64,000 nt of DNA from Geoglobus acetivorans (GCF_000789255.1 NZ_CP009552.1:1178001-1242000); one strand, 5' to 3'; counted from the stretch's first letter, positions 21,517 through 36,711 are shown. The notes: generated by a model not told the origin, from the sequence alone. Program-made: numbers and translations.

Positions 21517-22407
21517 CTCAATCTCCATGAAGTCCCTTGCTATTTCCACGTTCGGAAAGACCCTACGTGCTTCCAGGAGAAGTGGTTCCGTATTTTTGGT
21601 GTGTCTCGCACTTATGTGCGTGAGGATCAGCTTCCTGACACCTGCCTCTTTCGCCACCTCAGCAGCCTTGAGGGCAGTAGAGTGCTTTGTGTATTCCGCC
21701 CAGTCTGTAAGTTCTGAAGTGAAAGATGAATCATGTATTAGCAGATCAGCATCTCTGGAGATCTCCACAAGCTTTTCGGTTGGTTTCGTGTCACCGGTGT
21801 AAACGATTTTCCTTCCCCTGACGATTCCATCCGTAACCATTTCCGGAGAGATCATTTTCCCCTGGAAAAAGACAGTCTCACCGCTCGCCAGCTTTTTGTA
21901 AAGGGGTCCGGGAGGAATTCCCAGTTCCCTGGCCTTTTCTGGAGAGAACCTGAGGAAGCTATCCTCAATTACAGCATACCCCACGCTGCTGACAATGTGG
22001 TCGGTTTTAAATGCTACAACCCTGAAATCGCCAAATCTCACCACATCTCCGTCTTTAAGACCGGTTACAACTATCCTAAAATCCAGATTGTCATATCCAA
22101 ATTCCCTGAAGAGCTTTCTAAGAAAATCGGGCTCCGGACAGTAGATGTACAGGGGTTTTTCTCTCCCGTTAAGACTCATTGACTCAATCAGGCCAAAAAG
22201 ACCGATGAAGTGATCCGTGTGCATGTGGGTTATGAAGACGGAACTGATCGAAAAACCGGTTTTAGCAATCATCATCTGCCTCTGGGTGCCTTCACCACAG
22301 TCAAAGAGGAACCTCTCTCCCCCAAACTGGACAAAAATGGATGAAGTATTCCTTTCGGGAGTGGGGACCGTGCCTGAGGTCCCGAGAAAAGTGATTTTAA
22401 AATCCAT
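21496..22407 (-). CDS. rnz: Ribonuclease Z (tRNA 3' processing endonuclease)
   Basis: A 303-residue metallo-beta-lactamase-fold nuclease that cuts tRNA precursors after the discriminator base; it is needed here because none of the tRNA genes encodes CCA. Zinc ligands are in FITHMHTDHFIGLFG, with further ligands in YTGDTKPTE and LTHISARH. The PxKxRN-like exosite region is near FLGTSGTVPTPERN. The length is typical of the short form. It is encoded just downstream of rpsJ with a 5-base gap, so it may end the ribosomal operon. Confidence 0.95.
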   Translation of the reverse strand: MDFKITFLGTSGTVPTPERNTSSIFVQFGGERFLFDCGEGTQRQMMIAKTGFSISSVFITHMHTDHFIGLFGLIESMSLNGREKPLYIYCPEPDFLRKLFREFGYDNLDFRIVVTGLKDGDVVRFGDFRVVAFKTDHIVSSVGYAVIEDSFLRFSPEKARELGIPPGPLYKKLASGETVFFQGKMISPEMVTDGIVRGRKIVYTGDTKPTEKLVEISRDADLLIHDSSFTSELTDWAEYTKHSTALKAAEVAKEAGVRKLILTHISARHTKNTEPLLLEARRVFPNVEIARDFMEIELKRNQS

Positions 22408-22412
22408 AAAAA

Positions 22413-22733
22413 TTAGCTTTCAAGTACTATCTCAATGTTCACGTCTTTTGGAACCTGGATCCTCATTATCTGTCTCAGCGCCCTCTCGTCCGCTGCGATG
22501 TCAATCAACCTCTTGTGAACCCGCATCTCCCAGTGATCCCATGTTTCACTGCCTTCACCATCAGGGCTCTTTCTTACAGGAACCACAAGCCTCTTTGTTG
22601 GCAGAGGTATTGGTCCACTGATTTCCACGCCTGTCTTTACTGCAATTTCTTTTATCTGAGAGCAGATTCTGTCCAGATCTTTGGGGTTGAGACCAGAAAG
22701 CCTAATCCTTGCCTTGTAACCCTTTATTGCCAT
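22413..22733 (-). CDS. rpsJ: Small ribosomal subunit protein S10 (uS10)
   Basis: A 106-residue protein of the 30S head. The N-terminal [25 protein letters not shown] and the later loop [21 protein letters not shown] are typical of archaeal uS10, with the family ending IVLES. GGTGAAG precedes the ATG. It follows tuf with a 31-base gap, the usual archaeal arrangement fusA-tuf-rpsJ. Confidence 0.97.
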   Translation of the reverse strand: MAIKGYKARIRLSGLNPKDLDRICSQIKEIAVKTGVEISGPIPLPTKRLVVPVRKSPDGEGSETWDHWEMRVHKRLIDIAADERALRQIMRIQVPKDVNIEIVLES

Positions 22734-22764
22734 AACACTTCACCCAAAAAAAGAAAAAATGGGT

Positions 22765-24036
22765 TTAGCCTCTTGGCGTAACGTCGAGAACCATTCCTGC
22801 AGCAACGGTCATACCCATATCTCTGACGGCAAATCTGCCGAGTGGTGGTATGTCCTTGACCTTCTCGATGACCATTGGTCTTGTGGGCTGAAGCTTGACG
22901 ATTGCTGCATCTCCGGTCTTGAGGAACTGTGGGTTCTCCTCCTTGGCCTGACCGGTTCTCGGATCGAGCTTCTTCTGCAGTTCAACGAACTGGCAGGCTA
23001 CCTGTGCTGTGTGAGCGTGAACGACAGGTGTGTAACCAACGGTAATCGCCGTTGGGTGCTGCAGAACAACGATCTGTGCCGTGAAGTCCCTGACAACCGT
23101 AGGTGGATTGTCCGGGTGACCTGCAACATCTCCTCTCCTGACATCGTTCTTGCTGACACCTCTCACGTTGAAACCGATGTTGTCACCGGGCTCTGCCTGC
23201 GGGATTGACTCGTGGTGCATCTCAATGCTCTTAACTTCTCCAGTTACACCAGCAGGATTGAAGATAACCTTGTCTCCAACCTTCAGAATACCGCTCTCAA
23301 CTCTGCCAACCGGAACAGTTCCAACACCGCTGATTGAGTAAACGTCCTGAATCGGAATTCTGAGTGGCTTGTCTACGAGCTTCTCTGGTGGCTTGAGTGC
23401 GTCAAGTGCCTCAAACACGGTTGGACCATTGTACCAGGTCGTTCTCTCACTCTTCTTAAGGATGTTGTCTCCATTGTAAGCAGATGTCGGAATGAACGGA
23501 ATCTCGTCGACCTTAAATCCAACCATCTTGAGGATCTTCGATACTGCCTCCTTACACTTATCATACTCTTCCTGCTTGTAGTCCACTCTGTCCATCTTGT
23601 TGATGAGCACGATTATCTGGTTGATACCGAGTGTTCTTGAAAGGAACACGTGCTCCTTGGTCTGTGCCTGTACGCAGTCAACAACATCGACAACGAGAAC
23701 AGCTGCATCAGCCTGTGATGCACCAGTGATCATGTTCTTGATGAAGTCCCTGTGACCTGGTGCGTCGATAATTGTGATCTCGTACTTGTTTGTCTTGAAC
23801 TTCCTGTGAGCGACATCGATTGTAATACCTCTTTCTCTCTCTTCCTTGAGCTTGTCCATAACCCATGCAAACTCGAATGTTGCCTTACCCTTCTCCTGTG
23901 CCTCCTTCCTGTACTTCTCTATAATGTGCTCTGGGATCTCTCCAGCCTCGTAAAGAAGCCTTCCAACCATTGTTGACTTTCCGTGGTCCACATGCCCTAT
24001 AATTACGACGTTGATGTGTTCCAACTCCTTTGCCAT
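22765..24036 (-). CDS. tuf: Elongation factor 1-alpha (aEF1A)
   Basis: A 423-residue GTPase that delivers aminoacyl-tRNA to the ribosome. G1 is [10 protein letters not shown]3 is DAPGHRDF, G4 is NKMD; domains 2 and 3 follow. The correct start is [10 protein letters not shown] at 24036, with ggaggtgg about 6 bases upstream; the GTG at 24045 lies inside that ribosome-binding site. It lies in the rpo-ribosomal operon between fusA and rpsJ. Confidence 0.98.
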   Translation of the reverse strand: MAKELEHINVVIIGHVDHGKSTMVGRLLYEAGEIPEHIIEKYRKEAQEKGKATFEFAWVMDKLKEERERGITIDVAHRKFKTNKYEITIIDAPGHRDFIKNMITGASQADAAVLVVDVVDCVQAQTKEHVFLSRTLGINQIIVLINKMDRVDYKQEEYDKCKEAVSKILKMVGFKVDEIPFIPTSAYNGDNILKKSERTTWYNGPTVFEALDALKPPEKLVDKPLRIPIQDVYSISGVGTVPVGRVESGILKVGDKVIFNPAGVTGEVKSIEMHHESIPQAEPGDNIGFNVRGVSKNDVRRGDVAGHPDNPPTVVRDFTAQIVVLQHPTAITVGYTPVVHAHTAQVACQFVELQKKLDPRTGQAKEENPQFLKTGDAAIVKLQPTRPMVIEKVKDIPPLGRFAVRDMGMTVAAGMVLDVTPRG

Positions 24037-24086
24037 ATATTCCACCTCCTTCTCAGAACAAAAAAATTAGAGGGTTTATAAAACTT

Positions 24087-26273
24087 TCACCCGATGAAGT
24101 CCTCGGGCTTTGGAATCTCAAGCTTTAATCCCTTCCTCTGTCTCACTTCCATCACAAACTGTTCAAACAGATTCTGAGGTACCTGCTCGAATCCTGCGAA
24201 TTCAACACTCCAGATTGCCTTTCCGGACGTTGCGCCTCTTATTGCACCTGCGAATCCGAACATCTCCTTAACCGGAACCTTGGCTATGACGGTAACAGCA
24301 TCTCCCTCAGAGTTGATTTCCAGTATAACACCCCTCCTTCCCTGAATCTCTCTTGTCACTGCACCCATCATTTCCTGCGGGACGGTAACGTACACCTTCT
24401 GATATGGCTCAAGCAGAGCTGGTTTTGCCTGAAGCATCGCAGCAAATATCGCTGACCTCACAGCAGGAATTACCTGTGCAGGTCCTCTGTGCACCGCATC
24501 CTCGTGCAGCTTACAGTCAACGAGCTTGACCTTCAGCCCGTAAACAGGCTCCCTTGCAACCGGTCCAGCGTTAATTGCCTCCCTGAAACCTTCAAGAATC
24601 AATTCCATCGTCTCGTTCAGGTACTGAATACCTTTAGTAACATCCACAAAGATGTTTCCGCTGTAATACTCCTGAACACCAGCAGCTTCGTCTCCAGGAA
24701 GACCGGCCTCCTCAAGAAGCTTCCTCCTCTCCTTCTTGTCCATCTTCAGGTCCACTTCACCTTCCTTGAACTTCTCTATTACACCCTCTGGACACGGTTC
24801 AACAACTATGTAGAACCTGTTGTGCCTGTTCGGCGACTTGCCCTCCACCACAGGAGATGTCGTGTTGACCGTCTCCCTGAAAACAACGATTGGTGGAGAC
24901 GTCTTAACCTCAAGCCCGAAGTCTCTTCTTATTCTCTCAACCTTAACCTCAAGATGAAGCTCACCCATTCCGCTGATGAGGTGCTCTCCAGTCTCCTCAT
25001 TAAGTGTAACATGCAGGGTGGGGTCTTCTTTCGCAAGCTTTCTCAGCACTTCAATGAGCTTCGGCAGGTCTCTCGGGTTCTTGGCCTCGATGGCCATTGT
25101 AACGACTGGTTCGCTGAAGTGCTTTATGCTTTCAAATGGTTCCATGTTTTCAACTGTTGAGCATGTCGATCCTGCGGATGCATCCTTCAGCCCAACCAGA
25201 GCTACGATGTTGCCTGCAGGAATCTCCTCCACTTCAACCCTCTTTGGACCCATGAAGAGTCCGACGGTCTGGGCTCTGTTCTTCGTTTTCTTATCAAGAA
25301 TGTACAGCTCAGTGCCGGGCTTGAGCGTACCGCTGAAAAGCCTTCCAACGGCAATTTCTCCGGCATGAGGGTCGTTGACGATCTTCGTGATCATGAGCGC
25401 AACTGGTCCTTTTGGATCGCAGTTGAGCATCGCCTTGCCAACGTTCGATTCAAGATCACCCTTCCAGATCGTTGGAATTCTCCTCTTCTGTGCTTCTGTG
25501 GGTGGTGGGAGATGTCTGATGACCATATCCAGCACTACCTTGAACAGCGGTGTTTTCTTTGCAAGCGTTTTCGAATCATCACTCTTGAGATAGTCATAAA
25601 CCTCCTTGAAACCCACACCCGTTTCCTTCATTGAGGGGACACTTACAGCCCAGTTGTAGAGAGCAGAACCAAAGGCAACACTTCCATCGGAAACATCAAG
25701 TTTCCATTCGTCGTATTTGTCGGGCCTGACGGCCTTTATGAATTTGTTCACATCCGCTATGACCTTGATAAACCTCTTCTGCATCTCCTCGGGAGTAACC
25801 TCAAGCTCCCTTATCAGCCTGTCAACCTTGTTTACGAACAGAACTGGCTTGACGTTCTCCCTGAGAGCCTGTCTCAGAACTGTCTCGGTCTGTGGCATTA
25901 TTCCCTCGACAGCATCCACGACAACAATCACACCATCGACGGCTCTCATTGCTCTCGTAACTTCTCCCCCGAAGTCAACATGCCCGGGAGTATCAATCAG
26001 GTTGATCAGGTAATCCTCACCGCCGTATTCATGCACCATGGATACGCTCGCAGAGTTGATTGTAATACCCCTCTCCTGCTCCTGTGAGTCAAAGTCGAGG
26101 TAAAGCTGTCTTCCAGCAAGTTCTTCGCTAATCATTCCGGCTCCGGCAAGAAGATTATCGGAAAGGGTTGTTTTTCCGTGGTCAATGTGAGCCACAATAC
26201 CCATGTTTCTTATTCTCTCAGGCTTGTACATCAGGTCTTTTATCTTGTCAACCATTTTTTTCGCTCTTGTCAT
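24087..26273 (-). CDS. fusA: Elongation factor 2 (aEF2)
   Basis: A 728-residue translocase GTPase. G1 is [10 protein letters not shown]3 is DTPGHVDF, G4 is NKVDR. Domain IV has [13 protein letters not shown], whose His is the diphthamide site; a Dph6-like diphthine-ammonia ligase is encoded at 50144-50827. It follows rpsG with a 5-base gap. Length and domain order are normal. Confidence 0.98.
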   Translation of the reverse strand: MTRAKKMVDKIKDLMYKPERIRNMGIVAHIDHGKTTLSDNLLAGAGMISEELAGRQLYLDFDSQEQERGITINSASVSMVHEYGGEDYLINLIDTPGHVDFGGEVTRAMRAVDGVIVVVDAVEGIMPQTETVLRQALRENVKPVLFVNKVDRLIRELEVTPEEMQKRFIKVIADVNKFIKAVRPDKYDEWKLDVSDGSVAFGSALYNWAVSVPSMKETGVGFKEVYDYLKSDDSKTLAKKTPLFKVVLDMVIRHLPPPTEAQKRRIPTIWKGDLESNVGKAMLNCDPKGPVALMITKIVNDPHAGEIAVGRLFSGTLKPGTELYILDKKTKNRAQTVGLFMGPKRVEVEEIPAGNIVALVGLKDASAGSTCSTVENMEPFESIKHFSEPVVTMAIEAKNPRDLPKLIEVLRKLAKEDPTLHVTLNEETGEHLISGMGELHLEVKVERIRRDFGLEVKTSPPIVVFRETVNTTSPVVEGKSPNRHNRFYIVVEPCPEGVIEKFKEGEVDLKMDKKERRKLLEEAGLPGDEAAGVQEYYSGNIFVDVTKGIQYLNETMELILEGFREAINAGPVAREPVYGLKVKLVDCKLHEDAVHRGPAQVIPAVRSAIFAAMLQAKPALLEPYQKVYVTVPQEMMGAVTREIQGRRGVILEINSEGDAVTVIAKVPVKEMFGFAGAIRGATSGKAIWSVEFAGFEQVPQNLFEQFVMEVRQRKGLKLEIPKPEDFIG

Positions 26274-26278
26274 CTACA

Positions 26279-26863
26279 TCACCTTGCAGACTTGGCAACT
26301 CTTTCAATTTCCTCCTTCTTGGCAACTGCATAGCTTCTGCTCTCGTTATTCGCAGCAGCAATCAGTTCATCCGCAAGACAGGCTGCTATGCTCCTCTTGG
26401 ACTTGAAGGCAGCCCTCCTTGCACCTTCAGCAATATTCCTCAGAGCAATATCAACTCTTCTGGAACTTGAGGTATCGACCGATTTCGGCACGGCGATACC
26501 ACCATACTTCAGCCTGACAACCTCTTCTCTCGGTCCGGCATTAATAATCGCATCAACAAGGACCTGAATCGGGTTCTTCTTGGTCTTCTTTGCAACAATT
26601 TCAAACGCCTCTTTAACAATGCTGTAAGCAAGCATTTTCTTCCCGGTGTTGTGTTCCTTCCTCATCACCTTGTTGATGAGCCTCTCAACGATGAATACAT
26701 TCTGCTTGGCAAAAGGAGTGTTGGCATGCCTGCCATGCGTATGCGGAACTACCTTCGGATTGAGGTTTATGTAGTTCTTCAATGCCGGATCACTGACCTC
26801 AACTTCAGAGGCATCGTACTTTCCAAATACGAGCAAATCTTCATTGGTAAGACCGTATTTCAT
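26279..26863 (-). CDS. rpsG: Small ribosomal subunit protein S7 (uS7)
   Basis: A 194-residue 30S protein, with the usual archaeal N-terminal extension compared with bacterial S7. Family stretches: [20 protein letters not shown] and [12 protein letters not shown], ending [13 protein letters not shown]. It lies 4 bases after rpsL and directly before fusA, as in the str operon. Confidence 0.97.
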   Translation of the reverse strand: MKYGLTNEDLLVFGKYDASEVEVSDPALKNYINLNPKVVPHTHGRHANTPFAKQNVFIVERLINKVMRKEHNTGKKMLAYSIVKEAFEIVAKKTKKNPIQVLVDAIINAGPREEVVRLKYGGIAVPKSVDTSSSRRVDIALRNIAEGARRAAFKSKRSIAACLADELIAAANNESRSYAVAKKEEIERVAKSAR

Positions 26864-26867
26864 CAGA

Positions 26868-27296
26868 TCACCTCAGTCTCTTCTCCTTCTTACCCTTCCA
26901 GAGTTCCTTGAGGCTAGTATTGTTGACCTTAACGACCTTATACCTCACACCCGGAATGTCACCCATACTTCTTCCCATTCTGCCTCCAATACCCTCAATG
27001 ATTACCTCATCGTGTTCATCAATATAGTTGATTGCTCCATCTCCCGGTGTGAAAGCAGTAACCTGCTTTCCATTCTTGATGAGCTGAACTCTCACTGCCT
27101 TTCTGATAGCTGAGTTGGGCTGTCTCGCCTCTATACCCAGCTTTTCCAGCACTATACCTCTCGCCTGCGGTGCACCCTCAAGAGGGTCTGCCTTTCTTTT
27201 CAGGTCAAGAACTCTCCTTACGTACCTTTTATCACTCCACCTGAACTCCTTTCTATTTTCGATGAGCTTTCTTGCGGCAAATAAGCCCCTTCCCAT
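26868..27296 (-). CDS. rpsL: Small ribosomal subunit protein S12 (uS12)
   Basis: A 142-residue decoding-centre protein. Contains [19 protein letters not shown] and the functional loop near [17 protein letters not shown], ending KKEKRLR. It is placed after nusA and before rpsG in the operon. Length and motifs match archaeal/eukaryal S12/S23. Confidence 0.97.
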   Translation of the reverse strand: MGRGLFAARKLIENRKEFRWSDKRYVRRVLDLKRKADPLEGAPQARGIVLEKLGIEARQPNSAIRKAVRVQLIKNGKQVTAFTPGDGAINYIDEHDEVIIEGIGGRMGRSMGDIPGVRYKVVKVNNTSLKELWKGKKEKRLR

Positions 27297-27307
27297 TTCT
27301 CCTCACC

Positions 27308-27727
27308 TCATTTCACTATCACATTTTCAATATCGTGATGTCTTCTCACAAGCTCCTTGACTTTGTTTATATTTTTTCCGCCCTTGCCAATTACAAGCCC
27401 CTTATACTGTGCAGGGGCCTGAACGATGGCCGTTCTTTTTCCTTCCTTCTCAACAAGACTCACTTTGACTCTTATGGGCCTGAACAGGTTCTGTATAAAT
27501 TCCACAGGATCATCACTGTGTTCCAGAACCTCCACCCTTTTTCCAATTATCTCCTTTGCCTTTTCCACGTTTATTCCGCCCTTTCCTATGGCCAGTCCCA
27601 TGTCACCCTTTCTCACGAGAAAAATAACCTTGTCATCATAAATCAGACAGTCCTTCACGTTCGCACCGGTGAGGCTTTCAAAAAGAGCGATATACCTTAT
27701 ACTTTCAGTTGACAGCTTAACTCCCAT
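27308..27727 (-). CDS. nusA: Archaeal NusA-like KH-domain protein
   Basis: A 139-residue protein with two KH RNA-binding domains marked by GKGGINVEKAKE (residues about 48-59) and GKGGKNINKVKE (about 114-125). Archaeal NusA lacks the polymerase-binding N-terminal domain and S1 domain of bacterial NusA, so its role in transcription is thought to be RNA binding. It is encoded between rpl30e and rpsL. Confidence 0.95.
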   Translation of the reverse strand: MGVKLSTESIRYIALFESLTGANVKDCLIYDDKVIFLVRKGDMGLAIGKGGINVEKAKEIIGKRVEVLEHSDDPVEFIQNLFRPIRVKVSLVEKEGKRTAIVQAPAQYKGLVIGKGGKNINKVKELVRRHHDIENVIVK

Positions 27728-27767
27728 TTAAATCCCCTCAAAAATATATAATTTATAGAGTATTGAT

Positions 27768-31806
<4,039 letters not shown>

Positions 31807-31815
31807 TCAACCACC

Positions 31816-33630
31816 TCACGCCCTATCTCCAAGCAGGAGCCTTGGAGCGATTATCATGGACTTCATCTCATCGAGCAAAAGCTTGAAGGCATAGCTCATC
31901 TCCACCCTGTGGATGTCGCTGTCGTCATCACATACCGTACAGTACGGAGTCCTCCTTCTGAAATCATAGGTTGCCACATGTCCACACTTGTTGCACACCC
32001 AGACCTCAACTTTGTCAGATTCGTCGAGCAACCTGTCCTTGAGCAGCAAAGCAGCACCATGTCCAATGAGAACATCCCTTTCCATTTCACCAAACCTGAG
32101 ACCACCCTTCCTCGCTCTACCTTCTGTTGGCTGCCTTGTGAGAATCTGAACGGGTCCTCTGCTCCTTGCGTGAAGCTTGCTCGACACCATGTGATACAGC
32201 TTCTGATAATAGATCACACCAACAAAGATGTCGGCAACAATCTTCTTGCCCGTGATGCCATCATACATTACCTCTTTACCCGTATGGCTGAAACCATACT
32301 TTATCAGGGTCTGTCTCAGGTCTTCCTCCTTCTCACCGTGGAAGACCGTTCCATCAACCCTCCTTGCCTCGAGACTGCCGACCTTCCCACCAATCATCTC
32401 AAGAACATGTCCCACGGTCATTCTCGAAGGAATTGCATGGGGATTGACAATCATATCCGGCACTATGCCTGATTCGCTGAAGGGCATGTCCTCCTCTGGC
32501 ACAATCAGTCCAATAACTCCCTTCTGTCCGTGTCTCGAGGCAAACTTATCTCCAAGTTCGGGGATTCTCTGATCCCTGACCCTGACCTTTGTGAGCTTCT
32601 GTCCGTTTTCAGAGATTGTAAGAAAAACGGCATCAACAATACCCTTTTCGTTGCTTCTCATGGTTACGGATGTCTCCCTCCTCTTCTGGGGAGAGATACC
32701 GAGCTCAGTGGGTTCCTCAAGGAACCTCGGTGGAGATGTTTTTCCGATCAGCACGTCATCCGGACCGACCTCGGTTTCCGGGAACACGAGTCCGTCCTCA
32801 TCCAGATGCATGTATGCTTCGGCACCCCTGTAACCGTTTACATCAGAAGGCGGAATCTCGAACTTATCCTCCTGACCACCGGGATACCTCATCTCCTCCG
32901 CTTCATACGTTCTGAAGAAGTGGGACCTGCCAAGCCCTCTTTCAATGCTGGCCTTGTTGAAAATAAGGGCATCCTCAATGTTATAACCCTCATAGCTTAT
33001 AACCGCAACAACAAAGTTCTGCCCTGCAGGCCTTTCATCGAATCTTATTTCCATCTGAGTATCGGTGGCAACTATTGGCTTCTGCGGATAGTGGAGAAGG
33101 TGCCCTCTCGTATCCGCCCTGAACTTGAGATTGGAATATGGCAAACCCAGGCTCTGCTTTATCATCGCAGCGCCCATTGTGTTTCTTGGAGAAGCGTTGT
33201 GTTCGGGATACGGAAGGCTGCCCGTACAGATACCGACAATGAGCGCGGGATCAACCTCAAGGTGAGTATGCTCCTCTGTGAGCACATCTTCGCTTATGGC
33301 AATGTACGCATTTTCCTCTTCCTCTGCATCCAGATACTCAATTTTGCCCTGCCTTACGAGATCGTCAAAAGAGATCTCTCCGTTCTTCAGCTTTTCAATA
33401 TCTTCGTCGGTCACCAAGGGCCTACCATTCCTGACCACGATCAGGGGCCTTCTCGCCCTTCCAGCGTCAGTGTTTATCCTAACCTCGTTGGAGTCAGAGT
33501 AGTAAACCACATTAATCTGATTGCTTATTTTGCCCTTCCTCCTCAGATCTCGTATCTGTTCAGCAAGTTTCCCGCCATCATCCACAAATCCGACAAGGGC
33601 ACCGTTAACATAAACTCTGCATTTTTTCAT
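31816..33630 (-). CDS. rpoB1: DNA-directed RNA polymerase subunit B'
   Basis: A 604-residue C-terminal half of the second-largest subunit. Contains [31 protein letters not shown] and the zinc site [19 protein letters not shown]. The B subunit is split, as in Archaeoglobales, methanogens and haloarchaea. gggtgat lies ahead of the ATG; the gap from rpoB2 is only 6 bases. Confidence 0.98.
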   Translation of the reverse strand: MKKCRVYVNGALVGFVDDGGKLAEQIRDLRRKGKISNQINVVYYSDSNEVRINTDAGRARRPLIVVRNGRPLVTDEDIEKLKNGEISFDDLVRQGKIEYLDAEEEENAYIAISEDVLTEEHTHLEVDPALIVGICTGSLPYPEHNASPRNTMGAAMIKQSLGLPYSNLKFRADTRGHLLHYPQKPIVATDTQMEIRFDERPAGQNFVVAVISYEGYNIEDALIFNKASIERGLGRSHFFRTYEAEEMRYPGGQEDKFEIPPSDVNGYRGAEAYMHLDEDGLVFPETEVGPDDVLIGKTSPPRFLEEPTELGISPQKRRETSVTMRSNEKGIVDAVFLTISENGQKLTKVRVRDQRIPELGDKFASRHGQKGVIGLIVPEEDMPFSESGIVPDMIVNPHAIPSRMTVGHVLEMIGGKVGSLEARRVDGTVFHGEKEEDLRQTLIKYGFSHTGKEVMYDGITGKKIVADIFVGVIYYQKLYHMVSSKLHARSRGPVQILTRQPTEGRARKGGLRFGEMERDVLIGHGAALLLKDRLLDESDKVEVWVCNKCGHVATYDFRRRTPYCTVCDDDSDIHRVEMSYAFKLLLDEMKSMIIAPRLLLGDRA

Positions 33631-33636
33631 GAAACA

Positions 33637-35103
33637 TCACCCTTTAATTTTCTCCACACCAAGGCTGTAAAGGGTGGAAATGACCTCTTCCTCATCGACG
33701 CCGACGCTTACCTCAGCATACTCGGCAAAGTTCTTGACAAGACCACAGTTTGGCCCTTCTGGTGTCTCACTCGGACATATCCTCCCAAACTGAGTGGGGT
33801 GCAGATCTCTTGCCTCAAAATGCGGCTGTGATCTCGAAAGAGGAGATATTACTCTCCTGAGCTGTGAGAGAATGGAGATGTAATTGTGTCTGTCTATAAG
33901 CTGAGAAACACCCGTTCTGCCTCCTACCCAGTTACCAGTCGCCATTGGATGCATGATTCTGTCCGTGAGAACGTCACTCCTAACTGCAGTGGACATCTTC
34001 ATCGACCTCCCCCTGACCTTTGCTCTCTCAAGCTGGTACTTGACATCCTTCATGAGCCTGAGAAATGCAACTCTGAAAATTTCCTCCATAAGGTCTCCAG
34101 CAAGCTTGAGCCTCTTGTTTGCATAATGGTCCTTGTCATCCTCACTTCTGTAACCAAGATAAAGCTCCAGAACTGCCTCAGCCATCCTCGCAAGGAAGAA
34201 GGCTTTCGCCTTTCTGTCTTCCTTTTCGGTCCCAATATGCGGAAGGAAGTACTGATCAATAACCTGTTCTGCTCTCTGCAACCTGTATTCCCTGCTCTGA
34301 CCCGGTGCAACTCTCTTACCTATGTAATCTATTGCCTCATCCTGGCTCTCAACCTCGGCAACCTCAACATTCTCAAGCATGAACTTCATTATTTCCGGAT
34401 CGTTGCTCACCATCTCAACGATTTCCTGATCGCTTTCGACGCCCAAGGCCCTCATCATCACCACAAACTGAATTGGCTTGGGGAGCTGCGGAAAACTAAC
34501 CTCCAGCGTGTTGCTCTTACTCCTTTCAACAACGATTAAGGCTCTGTACCCTCTCCTCTGGCTGAAGCACTTTGCAATCTCAATCTCCTCACCGTACCTC
34601 TCTTCTTTCTCGAGAAGGATTTTGTTTGGGGCAAGGTCCTCAAGAGTCATCAGCGCCCTTTCAGTTCCATTTATGATGAAATAACCACCCGGATCAAAGG
34701 GGTCTTCACCCACGCTGACGGGGTCAACTTCATTCAGGTTGCATATCTTTGATTTGACCATCACCGGCAATTCTCCAATTCTAACCCATTCCTCCTCGAG
34801 CTCTTTACCCTCGTCGATGACCCAGCACTGAAGATACAGCGGAGCAGCATAGGTCATGTTCCTCAACCTTGCGATGGAAGGGTAAAGAACAGTCTCAGTG
34901 CCATCAGCTTCCTTTATCATAGGTTTCCCAACCTGTATTTTCCCCAGCTTTACATACGTGTTCTCGATGTCAAGCTCGATGACACCCTGCTCATCTATTA
35001 CTCGCTGTAAACCCTCATCTATGAATCTGTTGTATGAGTCAATCTGGTGCTTTACCAGCCTTTCATGCGTGAAATAATTTCTTGCAAGAACTCTACTATC
35101 CAT
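33637..35103 (-). CDS. rpoB2: DNA-directed RNA polymerase subunit B''
   Basis: A 488-residue N-terminal half of the second-largest subunit. Recognisable are LVKHQIDSYNRFI at the start, GYFIINGTERALM in the middle and ARDLHPTQFGRICPSETPEGPNCGLVKN near the end. ATG 35103 is preferred, because ggtggt lies a few bases upstream and the GTG at 35112 falls within that motif. It follows rpoH with a 60-base gap. Confidence 0.97.
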   Translation of the reverse strand: MDSRVLARNYFTHERLVKHQIDSYNRFIDEGLQRVIDEQGVIELDIENTYVKLGKIQVGKPMIKEADGTETVLYPSIARLRNMTYAAPLYLQCWVIDEGKELEEEWVRIGELPVMVKSKICNLNEVDPVSVGEDPFDPGGYFIINGTERALMTLEDLAPNKILLEKEERYGEEIEIAKCFSQRRGYRALIVVERSKSNTLEVSFPQLPKPIQFVVMMRALGVESDQEIVEMVSNDPEIMKFMLENVEVAEVESQDEAIDYIGKRVAPGQSREYRLQRAEQVIDQYFLPHIGTEKEDRKAKAFFLARMAEAVLELYLGYRSEDDKDHYANKRLKLAGDLMEEIFRVAFLRLMKDVKYQLERAKVRGRSMKMSTAVRSDVLTDRIMHPMATGNWVGGRTGVSQLIDRHNYISILSQLRRVISPLSRSQPHFEARDLHPTQFGRICPSETPEGPNCGLVKNFAEYAEVSVGVDEEEVISTLYSLGVEKIKG

Positions 35104-35163
35104 ACCTACCACCCACTAACCATAAAAATTTCTCAATTCTCCCGACATTACAGTATCCCAGAA

Positions 35164-35394
35164 TCATATCACAAGCCTGTAAGCTATACTCTTACCAAAA
35201 TATTCGTCCTCTCTCGTTATTTTCACAACATCTCCTTTCTTAGCCCCAATCTCCTTCGCTATTGGGTCGTCTGACCTGATTTTCGGTAAATCTTCCTTCC
35301 TGATACCGAGTGTCTCGAGAAGTTCCTCCACTTCCCCTTCACTCAAAATCTCATGTTTTGGAACCAGTATGTGATCCTGCAGCCTGATCTTCAT
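35164..35394 (-). CDS. rpoH: DNA-directed RNA polymerase subunit H
   Basis: A 76-residue homologue of the eukaryal Rpb5 C-terminal domain: DHILVPKHEILSEGEVEELL, then LPKIRSDDPIAKEIGAKKGDVVKITRE. The start at 35394 has aaggagg six bases upstream; the ATG at 35400 directly abuts that motif and is rejected. It heads the long rpo/ribosomal operon and lies 27 bases downstream of tRNA-Lys on the same strand. Confidence 0.97.
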   Translation of the reverse strand: MKIRLQDHILVPKHEILSEGEVEELLETLGIRKEDLPKIRSDDPIAKEIGAKKGDVVKITREDEYFGKSIAYRLVI

Positions 35395-35421
35395 AGTCAT
35401 CCTCCTTGAATAGGGGTTAAG

Positions 35422-35495
35422 CGGGCTCGACGGGATTTGAACCCGCGACCGACGGGTTAAAAGCCCGTCGCTCTGCCTGGCTGAGCTACGAGCCC
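35422..35495 (-). tRNA. tRNA-Lys (anticodon TTT)
   Basis: On the minus strand GGGCTCG pairs with CGAGCCC, anticodon stem ACGGG/CCCGT encloses CTTTTAA (anticodon TTT), T-arm GGGTTCAAATCCC; discriminator G. A TATA-like element (tttaaac region, about 35517-35526) lies about 26 bases upstream. It is immediately upstream of, and collinear with, rpoH, so a shared transcript is possible. Confidence 0.95.
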
Positions 35496-35683
35496 TTACC
35501 CTGAAGGCTATGGTATGTGTTTAAAAAATTTTTCCGTGAGCCGGCTGGCTACTAATCTCCGCGGGGTCCGGGTTAAATATCTGCGGCCTTCGATCCACAT
35601 GATTATATTTTACGGTCAAGCGTACTGCACTGAAAACATTAAAAAAGTTTATGGAAAGTATTCAATCCCTGACGGTGATATTT

Positions 35684-36511
35684 GTGCTGGCGAGACAGAA
35701 TAAAATAAGCGTGATAAAGAGGGATGGAAGGATTGAAGAATACAATCCCTCGAAAATAAAAAGAACGATAACAAAAGCGGGCATTGATGCAAAAACTGCA
35801 ACAAAAATTATCGAAGAACTCGAGGAAAGACTTTATGATGGTATAACCACAGACGAAATTTTAAGCATAGTACTTGACCTGCTTGGAAAGCACAAGGGGT
35901 TTAGTGGAAAGGTATACGACTTAAAGGGGTCTCTTTACAAACTGGGGCCTGCAGGTTACGAGTTTGAAAAATTCGTTGCAAAACTTCTGGAAGAGCACGG
36001 CTACAGAACATCCACGAACCAGATGGTGAAGGGAGAGTGCGTGGAGCATGAAATAGATATCATTGCCGAAAAAGATGGTTCAAGGTATTTAGTGGAGTGC
36101 AAGTTCCACAACATTCCGATATATACGGGGCTGAAGGAGGTAATGTACACCTACGCCAGATTTCTCGATCTCGACGGGTTTGACGGTGTATGGCTGTTCA
36201 CCAACACCAAATTCTCCGATGAAGCGAAAAAATACGGTAAATGCAGAGGGGTAAAGCTCACAGGATGGAGCTATCCAAAGGGAAGGGGTATCGAATTTCT
36301 GCTAACCTCAAAAAATCTCTACCCCATAACGCTGCTGGACGTTAACAAGCATGTTCTGGATACACTCATCATGTCAGGGATAATATTCTGCAAGGATGCC
36401 ATGAATGCCGGCATCGACGGCCTGAAGAAAGCCGGTCTTTCAAACAGAGACGCCAAAAGGGTTTTCCATATGGTACGAGAGGTCCTCGCAGAACTGAATA
36501 ATAAATATTGA
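35684..36511 (+). CDS. ATP-cone domain fused to an Mrr-like restriction endonuclease
   Basis: A 275-residue two-domain protein. The N-terminal ATP-cone (about residues 5-90; VIKRDGRIEEYNPSKI) is the nucleotide-binding regulatory domain known from ribonucleotide reductase and NrdR. It is followed by a PD-(D/E)xK nuclease: EHEIDIIAEKDGSRYLVECKFH contains the Asp and E-x-K residues, preceded by GYEFEKFVAKLLEEHGY. The family is recurrent in archaea, but its biological role is unclear; ATP-gated DNA cleavage or repair is plausible. I chose GTG 35684 (ggtgat upstream); ATG 35651 and GTG 35711 are alternatives. It sits between tRNA-Lys and tRNA-Glu. Confidence 0.8.
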   Translation: MLARQNKISVIKRDGRIEEYNPSKIKRTITKAGIDAKTATKIIEELEERLYDGITTDEILSIVLDLLGKHKGFSGKVYDLKGSLYKLGPAGYEFEKFVAKLLEEHGYRTSTNQMVKGECVEHEIDIIAEKDGSRYLVECKFHNIPIYTGLKEVMYTYARFLDLDGFDGVWLFTNTKFSDEAKKYGKCRGVKLTGWSYPKGRGIEFLLTSKNLYPITLLDVNKHVLDTLIMSGIIFCKDAMNAGIDGLKKAGLSNRDAKRVFHMVREVLAELNNKY

Positions 36512-36512
36512 A

Positions 36513-36588
<76 letters not shown>

Positions 36589-36676
36589 TTAATCGCACAC
36601 TCCCGTGCTCAGTTTATAATACTTTTGCATAAGCCGTTTCCAGAGGTTTTGAGCATATTAATCAGGATAGATTTGA

Positions 36677-36689
36677 AAAAATTTATAAA
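36677..36689 (+). promoter_or_regulatory. TATA box of the MerR-family gene
   Basis: aaaatttataaat is centred about 28 bases before ATG 36712, predicting a leaderless transcript. Confidence 0.5.
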
Positions 36690-36711
36690 TTCTTCTCTCC
36701 AAAAAATTTGT

